Assembly (NCBI GenBank): GCA_012797725.1 | Contig: JAAZON010000459.1 | Span: forward strand, 1-5,014 | Direction of reading: 5' to 3' | Origin: SAR324 cluster bacterium | Lineage (GTDB): Bacteria; Bdellovibrionota; UBA2361; JAAZON01 | Length of the DNA: 5,014 nucleotides | In this document: in pieces, positions 1 through 5,014 of the stretch | How positions within the stretch are numbered: position 1 is the first letter of the stretch | Layout of the letters: the number at the start of each line of letters is the position of its first letter | Notes under the pieces: generated by a model | The model's database searches: none | Told to the model about the DNA's origin: nothing | What the model saw: only the letters and a program-made list of their open reading frames with translations | Translations under genes and position numbers: made by a program

Positions 1-1531
1 AGCGATAGCCTGACGCCACTGTGTAGTAAAAACGCCCAACTACATAGCCTTTCTTATGATTCTTAAGATCCTGCATGTGTCCAACAGTACGAAAATAGGG
101 CCGAACAAACGACTGCTTAAGATCGTCTGGATAACGACTAATTAGTATCATATCGCGCCCCTCGTATTCTTCTGCCTTAGTCCAGAATTTGTACATAAGG
201 CTATCTTTCTCAAAAAGATTTCGACCCGCTGTATTTTCCAAAACTTGTTCATTAGCTGCCAATTTCTTTCTATAGAAGCCCAACTGGCTCGCAATGTAAT
301 GCTTGTCCATTCCTACCACAACAGGAGCTTGACCACTTGTCCGCTGAATTTGCCTTTCTAACTGAAGAATCTGTGCCGCAATATCAGGCCCTGTCAGAAA
401 TTTGTGCATATTAGATGGAAAGCCAAGCCCAGGAATTCCAAATGAGAGATATTGAAAAAGCAGCAAATAAGCCAGAAGCAGCATCACACAGGTCCACTGC
501 CATCCAGCTTCTAGGACTCTTCGTCCTGAAATCAGCCCCTCAATGAGGCTGCTTCCAATAAGTGGCATGAAGGAAAGGAAGAGAGGCGCAGCCCAATTAA
601 TCTTCACTTCATGGGTCAAACTAAAAAAAGCAATAACTAGCAAAGGAATCAAGGTATAAACCCAAATGAAGAGGTTTTTTTCTTTCTCAAGAATTACAGG
701 CCCCTGCTTATTCTTATCCCATAGATTCTTAAGTCTCTCCACGAAAACATAGACTCCGACCGGAGTCAGAATTGCAATGACATGAAGCACAAACAAATGC
801 AGAGAAAACTCCATTGGTTTTTTTAGCCTGTCTGCACTTTGAAATGTGAAAGATATCCAATTGTTTTCCGAGTTCCATATTAAGACCGGAGAAAATATCA
901 ATAATGCGGCTAAAGCTGAGATGTACGGGCGCCAGCGCAGGAATAACTTTCTGTTTTTTGGATTAAGAAGCATAAAAACAAAAGTTGCTGGGCCAAGCAA
1001 CGCGATTGTATACTTGGAAAGCAGCCCAAGCCCCACACACATTCCAACTCCCCACCAAGCGCTTTCATCTTCTCTGATTAGAGCCTTATAAAGATAAAAA
1101 AGCGAAGCTGCCCAGAGAGCAGTGAGTGGACTATCAGGGGTAACATAGAATCCAGTCAAAAAGAAAAAAGGCAAAACAGTGAAAAGGACTAAAGACGCGA
1201 ATGCTGTTTTCTTGTCGAAAATTTCATAACTTAGCCTATATACGAAAAGGGCTGATACTATCCACCAGAGCAAGCCGAAGAAGCGGACTCCGAACTCATT
1301 TGTCCCAAAAAGTATTGTGCCTAGAAAGATGGTCCAGGCCACCATAGGTGGATGATCCAAATAGCCAATATCAAGATGCTGCGCATATTGCCAATAGTAA
1401 GCCTCTTCAGGAAGCAAACATATAAAGCCTGAATACAAAAGCCTAAGCATGATAGTGAAGAGAACTACCCCGACTGTAATTTTGCTCGCGGTTGTTGTTG
1501 ATTCATAGGCAAAGCATTTTAACAATCTCAT
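1..1531 (-). CDS. ArnT/PMT-like membrane glycosyltransferase (family 39), 3' end outside window
   Basis: This long reading frame has no stop before the left edge. It gives 510 residues from the ATG at 1531, and an in-frame TAG lies just upstream of that start. The N-terminal half matches the PMT_2/ArnT family: a membrane segment at about residues 18-40, then the conserved loop PEEAYYWQYAQHLD with YLDHPP (about 41-62), YVTPDSPL (129-136) and LLSKYT (170-175). About ten to twelve hydrophobic segments follow up to residue 368. The remaining roughly 140 residues are hydrophilic, as in the periplasmic C-terminal domain of these enzymes. Family members transfer a sugar from a polyprenyl-phosphate carrier to lipid A, glycan or protein outside the inner membrane; the acidic residues of the first periplasmic loop (here Glu42, Glu43) are catalytically important. 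Acceptor and sugar cannot be read from sequence. The start is 32 bases after the GT9 stop, so co-transcription is likely. The length suggests only a little of the C-terminus is missing. Confidence 0.88.
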   Translation of the reverse strand, partial: MRLLKCFAYESTTTASKITVGVVLFTIMLRLLYSGFICLLPEEAYYWQYAQHLDIGYLDHPPMVAWTIFLGTILFGTNEFGVRFFGLLWWIVSALFVYRLSYEIFDKKTAFASLVLFTVLPFFFLTGFYVTPDSPLTALWAASLFYLYKALIREDESAWWGVGMCVGLGLLSKYTIALLGPATFVFMLLNPKNRKLFLRWRPYISALAALLIFSPVLIWNSENNWISFTFQSADRLKKPMEFSLHLFVLHVIAILTPVGVYVFVERLKNLWDKNKQGPVILEKEKNLFIWVYTLIPLLVIAFFSLTHEVKINWAAPLFLSFMPLIGSSLIEGLISGRRVLEAGWQWTCVMLLLAYLLLFQYLSFGIPGLGFPSNMHKFLTGPDIAAQILQLERQIQRTSGQAPVVVGMDKHYIASQLGFYRKKLAANEQVLENTAGRNLFEKDSLMYKFWTKAEEYEGRDMILISRYPDDLKQSFVRPYFRTVGHMQDLKNHKKGYVVGRFYYTVASGYR

Positions 1532-1563
1532 TTCAATCTCGTTCTAACATGTTTGAGGTTCAT

Positions 1564-2790
1564 CTAATTCAACATTCGAAGGGCTGTTTCAATCACAATC
1601 TCAGGGCTAATAGCTTTTAAACACTTGCTGTCTCTGCAGATGCTATGTCGATGATTCGCGGCTGAAAGACAGGGACTACACGCATAGCCTGAGTAAAGGT
1701 TCTCTGCTTTATCGCTAAGAGGGCCGTAGAGAGCGGGAGTTTCAGGGCCATAAAGAGTAAGAATTGGGATTTTTGTTAGAGCTGCAAAATGGGCAGGGCC
1801 GCTGTCATTTCCTATTAACAACTTACTCATTGTGAACAATGTAACCACTTGCGAAAGACTCTTGGTCTTGCCGGTTAAATCGATGCAACACCCCAAAGGC
1901 AGGGCTTTTGAAAGTGCTTCAGCATAAGTCTTGGATCGCTTAAGTCCTATGACCACCACTAGGACTTTTGGATCGTGTTCAACTAATGCCTTTGCTACTT
2001 CAACAAATGATGAGAGTGGCCATCCTCTAATTGGCAAAGCTTCACCTGGATCAGGATTAAAAACTACCAACTTGGTGTCTCCTTTTTTAGACCATCCCCG
2101 CTCTTCAAGCATCTCTTCAATAGCCTGCTTATCGCCATTATCGACTTCATAGCTTGGAAGTGGCAATAAAGCTTCTGATACATTTCGTTTGAGTAACGGT
2201 TCCTCATACTTTTCCGCAGAAAGAGCAAATACTAGAGCAAGAAAGTTTTGAGACATATGCTGATGCGGATTGTAAAAGACTCTGTGAGTTAAGAAAGTTC
2301 CTCTATAGAGCCCTTCTGCCGTATAATTATGAAAACCAACGCGTCTTGAGGCCCCACTGGCAAAAGAGAAAAGAGCAGTGAACCTAGAGAAAAGTTCCAT
2401 ATCGATGACAGTGTCAATTTGCAATGCCCTAACTTTAGCCAATGCCTTGAAAGCGCCTAGAGCAAAACTTAAAAATGATGTGTCAGGAATAGTAATTATA
2501 TGCTCTTTAGGAATCACTTTTAGGAGTTCAACACTTTCTCTGTTTTTTTCGAAAACCAGAAAGTAGAGTTCATTACTTTCAATTAACTCTTTTGCACGAA
2601 GCAAACTTGAATACGCAATTATGGCGCTTCCCATTTCACTAATTTCAATAAAGAGAATTTTCTTTGGCTTACTGAGCTCAGGCTTAAAGGTACGGCGGCG
2701 AAGCCAATGGATGAGTGAAAAAATAGCGGCCATTGGCACACCAAGCCAATAATCAATTATCTGTGTAAGACGTACCTTCATAAAATACAT
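1564..2790 (-). CDS. Family 9 glycosyltransferase (ADP-heptose:LPS heptosyltransferase-like)
   Basis: The protein has 408 residues, longer than the usual GT9 size of about 320-350. Residues 1-42 form an extra N-terminal part with a hydrophobic, likely membrane-associated stretch (about 11-30) followed by basic residues. The first Rossmann domain starts at KKILFIEISEMGSAI (43-57). The C-terminal nucleotide-sugar domain holds VVFNPDPGEALPIRGWP (242-258), a DLTGKT element (304-309) and the hallmark LIGNDSGPAHFAALTKIP (325-342), followed by LYGP. GT9 enzymes such as WaaC and WaaF move heptose from ADP-heptose to LPS inner core on the cytoplasmic face. Two features are not canonical: the GD of the N-terminal motif is GS (Ser55), and the C-terminus carries four cysteines (371, 374, 385, 390). 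The sugar donor is therefore uncertain. The start is the first ATG after an in-frame TAA; Met4 at 2781 is an alternative, and neither has a convincing Shine-Dalgarno. It is followed 32 bases later by the GT39 gene. Confidence 0.88.
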   Translation of the reverse strand: MYFMKVRLTQIIDYWLGVPMAAIFSLIHWLRRRTFKPELSKPKKILFIEISEMGSAIIAYSSLLRAKELIESNELYFLVFEKNRESVELLKVIPKEHIITIPDTSFLSFALGAFKALAKVRALQIDTVIDMELFSRFTALFSFASGASRRVGFHNYTAEGLYRGTFLTHRVFYNPHQHMSQNFLALVFALSAEKYEEPLLKRNVSEALLPLPSYEVDNGDKQAIEEMLEERGWSKKGDTKLVVFNPDPGEALPIRGWPLSSFVEVAKALVEHDPKVLVVVIGLKRSKTYAEALSKALPLGCCIDLTGKTKSLSQVVTLFTMSKLLIGNDSGPAHFAALTKIPILTLYGPETPALYGPLSDKAENLYSGYACSPCLSAANHRHSICRDSKCLKAISPEIVIETALRMLN

Positions 2791-2844
2791 TAATCCAAAA
2801 GCAATAAGTAGTTACGATACGCTAAGAAAAAAAATAAGTGAAAT

Positions 2845-2873
2845 ATCTAGTAAAAACAGGCTGTTTTTTAGAT
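2845..2873 (-). terminator. AT-rich inverted repeat downstream of alr, possible terminator
   Basis: Arms 2852-2859 and 2861-2868 (AAAAACAG / CTGTTTTT) are perfect complements around a single base. They extend outward by five more pairs (ATCTA / TAGAT, 2845-2849 and 2869-2873) after a two-base bulge at 2850-2851. The repeat lies about 47 bases after the alr stop and about 55 bases before the GT9 start. The arms carry A and T runs on both strands, so it could act as a weak, possibly bidirectional, intrinsic terminator. The stem is AT-rich and the T run is short, so it may instead be a protein-binding palindrome in the leader of the glycosyltransferase genes. The repeat itself is seen directly; its role is inference. 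No convincing promoter was found in the rest of the 2791-2919 gap. Confidence 0.35.
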
Positions 2874-2919
2874 CTAAGACGATTAGGCAATAAGCAAAAC
2901 GGAAAAGAACGAAAGAGAC

Positions 2920-4032
2920 TTATACAAGCATTCGATGAATCCGTTTCCCTAAAGAACAAAGGATCTCGTAAGTGCTGCAGCCCTTTAATTGAGCCCATTC
3001 CGAGATTCGATGCTCCTGACCGAAACAGAGCACCTCATCTCCAACTTTAGCCTCGGGAGCATCTTCAAGAGAGATGGTTGTAAGATCCATGGATACTCGA
3101 CCGACGACTGGGCACTTTTTAGTACCAATATAAAAATTGCCATGTCCTGGAATTTGTGAAGGCACTCCATCGGCATAGCCCAAAGGCACAGTGCCTATGA
3201 GCATCTCTTTTGGCGCAATGAAGCTTCTGACATAGCCAACACTTGAGCCCTTAGGAATAGCTTTAAGCGCAATAAGTCTGGATTTAAGACATAATGCGGG
3301 CTGAATCTGAAATGCCCTTTTACCTGGTATGTCAAATTCTCCATAGAGATTGATTCCACTTCGCACCATCGTAAAAGGGGGAGCAATGGCAGAAGCGATG
3401 TTATGTATACCATCGCTATTTGCAATGTGGATAAAATCAAAAGCCAGACCTTTCGTCTTAGAAAAGTCAATAAACTCCTTGAAGGTTTTGACCTGAAATT
3501 CTGAGAATTCTGGATCCTGGTAAGCTGATGGGAAATGCGAATAGGCTCCCACAATTTTCAGGCCGGGAAGTGCGCAAAGCTCATCAAGCATATTAAATGC
3601 ATCTTTCAAAAGAAGGCCAACACGGCCCATACCACTATCTATTTTTAATTGACAGGGAGCTGCCTTTCCCTGCTTAATAGCTTCTGCGCTAATAAGCCTT
3701 GCGATTCTTATATCCGTTATTGGAGCTATATAACCCTCGCCAACAACTATCGGAACCTCTTCCTCTAATATCGCCCCGAGAATATGAATTGGAATTCCAA
3801 GATCCTTAATCCGCGCAGCCACATCAAGCTCCACTACACCAAATGCTGCTACTCCATGTCCTGAAAGAAGCTTTGCTATGAAATCAGCGCCAATTCCATA
3901 CGCATCGGCCTTAAGAACAGCCATGACATCAAGTGGGGCCACATGTTTCTGAATTTCTCTGAAATTCGATATTATTTTTTTCTTGTCAATCTCAAGCCAA
4001 GCACGCGCATTGAACTCTTTGCCACTATTCAT
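2920..4032 (-). CDS. alr: Alanine racemase, PLP-dependent
   Basis: Alr interconverts L- and D-alanine in the cytoplasm and supplies D-Ala for peptidoglycan. The protein has 370 residues, the usual length. The N-terminal TIM barrel has the PLP lysine in VLKADAYG (Lys41). It also has LKIDSGMGRVG (129-139), whose Lys130 matches the carbamylated lysine of Geobacillus Alr, then SHF (165-167), ANSDG (204-208) and the pyridine-contacting arginine in VRSGINLYG (Arg224). The C-terminal beta domain has the second catalytic base Tyr267 in VGYVRSF, then GYADG (285-289) and the VSMD motif (313-316). All main catalytic positions are therefore present. Near the end, the usual RVPR is RIHR (364-367), a small oddity. 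The start ATG at 4032 has a good Shine-Dalgarno five bases upstream. It lies 70 bases after the panD-family stop, so it probably belongs to the same transcript. D-serine or other substrate preference cannot be excluded, but Alr is by far the likeliest. Confidence 0.97.
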   Translation of the reverse strand: MNSGKEFNARAWLEIDKKKIISNFREIQKHVAPLDVMAVLKADAYGIGADFIAKLLSGHGVAAFGVVELDVAARIKDLGIPIHILGAILEEEVPIVVGEGYIAPITDIRIARLISAEAIKQGKAAPCQLKIDSGMGRVGLLLKDAFNMLDELCALPGLKIVGAYSHFPSAYQDPEFSEFQVKTFKEFIDFSKTKGLAFDFIHIANSDGIHNIASAIAPPFTMVRSGINLYGEFDIPGKRAFQIQPALCLKSRLIALKAIPKGSSVGYVRSFIAPKEMLIGTVPLGYADGVPSQIPGHGNFYIGTKKCPVVGRVSMDLTTISLEDAPEAKVGDEVLCFGQEHRISEWAQLKGCSTYEILCSLGKRIHRMLV

Positions 4033-4037
4033 GGTAA

Positions 4038-4041
4038 TCCT
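4038..4041 (-). promoter_or_regulatory. Shine-Dalgarno for alr
   Basis: On the minus strand AGGA lies five bases before the alr ATG at 4032, inside two tandem AGGAT copies. It supports this start codon and gives alr its own translation initiation, unlike the upstream panD-family gene, which has no clear site. Confidence 0.6.
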
Positions 4042-4102
4042 ATCCTTTACCTCAGCTTCACCTCGAATGGCGTATGCTTTTTAACTTCATTTTAAGGTCA
4101 AA

Positions 4103-4513
4103 TTAAACAGTTTTTTGCGTGGAGTAAAAAAGAGGTCCTCGCACTTCAAGAGATTCTTCACTCATCTCGTTTTCCGCATTAAGATGAATTCTCTTTGCTT
4201 CGTATTGCTGCGCCTCAACTTCGGAAACATGAATAAAGCTTGTTATGTGTATTTGATCACCCTGTTTGACATATTGGGTTAGAATTCCCGAAATACTGAC
4301 ATCGTTCCCATCATTTGGGTTGCTTTGAACATAGGCATCAAAAGCACGAGCTGATGCTGGATGCCAAATCCGCACTTTCTCATTTTCAAAAAGTTCAGCT
4401 TCGTTCATGAGCCATGAAGGAATTCTCAAAAAACAGGAAGCCGTAGAAAGATGAAGAGCGGAAACAGTTGCTCCAAGTATTTCGGTTTTAAGAAGCTCTC
4501 GAAATGCTGTCAT
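4103..4513 (-). CDS. PanD-family protein (aspartate 1-decarboxylase-like), active site degenerate
   Basis: The protein has 136 residues, close to the usual 115-140. PanD makes beta-alanine from L-aspartate for pantothenate, after self-cleavage of a Gly-Ser bond creates a pyruvoyl cofactor. Family membership rests on ATVSALHL (15-22), the SC dipeptide at 26-27, FENEKVRIW (42-50, matching LENEAIDIW of E. coli), AFDAY (57-61), SISG (73-76), QGDQIHITSF (84-93), ENEM (114-117) and the position after panB. Aligned by eye to E. coli PanD, the pyruvoyl Ser25 is kept as Ser26, along with Trp47 (Trp50) and Tyr58 (Tyr61). Gly24 is Ala25, Arg54 is Ala57, Thr57 is Ala60, Asn72 is Ser75, and Tyr22 is lost. 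The equivalent of Lys9 is unclear (Lys9 or Glu11, depending on gap placement). The reading frame is intact, so this is a conserved-looking protein rather than an obvious pseudogene. Classical decarboxylase activity is doubtful. It starts inside panB (26-base overlap), which suggests translational coupling; no clear Shine-Dalgarno is seen. Confidence 0.78.
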   Translation of the reverse strand: MTAFRELLKTEILGATVSALHLSTASCFLRIPSWLMNEAELFENEKVRIWHPASARAFDAYVQSNPNDGNDVSISGILTQYVKQGDQIHITSFIHVSEVEAQQYEAKRIHLNAENEMSEESLEVRGPLFYSTQKTV

Positions 4514-5014
4514 GGCCAGTATGGTAGCGCGAAATCTTGTCTACGTCACTAACGGCATGAAAACTTTCGCTTTCCACGGGAAATTTGCCCTCTACAACAT
4601 CCGTAGCATAGTGCTGAACAGCCTCTAATGTTGCCAGGCCAAGTTCTGCGTAGCGGCGTACGAATTTATATTTACTACCAGGATTTAATCCAAGTAAGTC
4701 ATGCATAACGAGGACTTGCCCATCACAATGTGGACCGGCACCAATTCCTATGGTAGGGATACTGAGTCTCTCGGTAATTTCGGCTGCAAGTTCCATAGGG
4801 ACACACTCTAAAACGACTGAGAAAGCTCCTGCTGATTCCACAGCAAGCGCATCGTCAATAATTGCCTGAATGGCACCCTCCGTCCCCCTCCCTTGTACCT
4901 TAAAACCACCGAATTGATGCACTGACTGAGGTGTCATTCCTATATGCCCCATGACAGGAATACCGGCTGACGTGATCGCCCCAATAGCCTCTCCCACTCT
5001 CTTTCCCCCTTCGA
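4488..5014 (-). CDS. panB: 3-methyl-2-oxobutanoate hydroxymethyltransferase, 5' part outside window
   Basis: PanB transfers a hydroxymethyl group from 5,10-methylene-tetrahydrofolate to 2-oxoisovalerate, giving ketopantoate, the first committed step of pantothenate and CoA synthesis; it is a cytoplasmic TIM-barrel enzyme. The frame stays open to the right edge, and 174 complete codons are present. It begins at the conserved EGG (from 5012), whose Glu matches Glu114 of E. coli in the substrate pocket. The GTG at 4997 is an internal valine codon, not the start. Further signatures are GHIGMTPQSV (from 4949), FGGFKVQGRG, VLECVPMELA with the catalytic Glu at 4806-4808 (E. coli Glu181), IGIGAG and DGQVLVMHD. 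E. coli PanB ends at SFH; here SFH ends at 4557 and 22 further residues follow. The last bases overlap the next gene by 26 bases. Roughly the N-terminal 110 residues, with the metal-binding aspartates, lie outside the window. Confidence 0.96.
   Translation of the reverse strand, partial: EGGKRVGEAIGAITSAGIPVMGHIGMTPQSVHQFGGFKVQGRGTEGAIQAIIDDALAVESAGAFSVVLECVPMELAAEITERLSIPTIGIGAGPHCDGQVLVMHDLLGLNPGSKYKFVRRYAELGLATLEAVQHYATDVVEGKFPVESESFHAVSDVDKISRYHTGHDSISRAS

Noticed and set aside
846..1091. 81-codon plus-strand frame
   Set aside because: It lies wholly inside the antisense of the GT39 gene, whose protein has clear family motifs through this stretch, and its own product shows no recognisable features.
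2838..3050. 70-codon plus-strand frame starting in the alr-GT9 gap
   Set aside because: It runs antisense over the conserved alr 3' end, has a low-complexity basic product and no ribosome binding site.
2985..3554. Minus-strand frames of 63 and 119 codons inside alr
   Set aside because: They are out-of-frame shadows of the well-conserved alanine racemase and show no family signal.
4058..4090. Ten-codon frame (MKLKSIRHSR) upstream of alr that could be a leader peptide
   Set aside because: It is too short to judge, has no ribosome binding site or attenuator-like hairpins near it, and no run of a regulatory amino acid.
4071..4101. Possible promoter for alr: TTGACC at 4096-4101 and CATACG at 4071-4076 on the minus strand
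   Set aside because: The -35-like box is good, but the -10 box matches only three of six bases and the spacing is 19, so it is no better than chance.
4995..4997. GTG as the panB start
   Set aside because: Upstream codons in the same frame encode the conserved EGG motif of PanB and the frame is open to the edge, so this is an internal valine.

Overview
This is a compact, purely bacterial stretch in which every supportable gene lies on the minus strand. Transcription therefore runs from the right edge to the left edge. The order is panB (3' part, cut by the right edge), a panD-family gene, alr, a family 9 glycosyltransferase gene, and a membrane glycosyltransferase of the ArnT/PMT type (family 39) that is still open at the left edge. 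A GT9 heptosyltransferase-type enzyme together with an ArnT-like polyprenyl-phosphate-sugar transferase points to a Gram-negative cell with LPS or other surface glycans. Alanine racemase implies peptidoglycan. Codon use looks alike across the five genes and slightly AT-rich by eye, and I see no mobile element, tRNA, rRNA or CRISPR. The phylum cannot be fixed from this sequence; a PVC-group or deltaproteobacterial-type genome is only a guess.

Right part (about 4103-5014): the pantothenate block. PanB would make ketopantoate. Its stop codon lies 26 bases inside the following panD-family gene, so the two are probably translationally coupled. The PanD-family protein keeps the fold signature and the Ser that would become the pyruvoyl group. 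However, it has replaced most residues known to be needed for self-cleavage and aspartate binding. This is the most unusual thing in the window.

Middle (2920-4032): alr, a full-length PLP alanine racemase with all its main catalytic residues and a good ribosome binding site, 70 bases downstream of the panD-family gene. It supplies D-alanine for peptidoglycan.

Between alr and the glycosyltransferases (2791-2919) is a 129-base gap with an AT-rich inverted repeat. It may end the pan-alr transcript or mark the start of a second unit.

Left part (1-2790): two glycosyltransferase genes 32 bases apart, probably co-transcribed. The first is a cytoplasmic GT9 enzyme of a subfamily with a hydrophobic N-terminal segment, a changed catalytic motif and a C-terminal four-cysteine cluster. 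The second is a multi-pass membrane GT39 enzyme that would work on the periplasmic side. Both fit cell-surface glycan or LPS assembly. The whole window thus mixes a cofactor-precursor block with cell-envelope genes.
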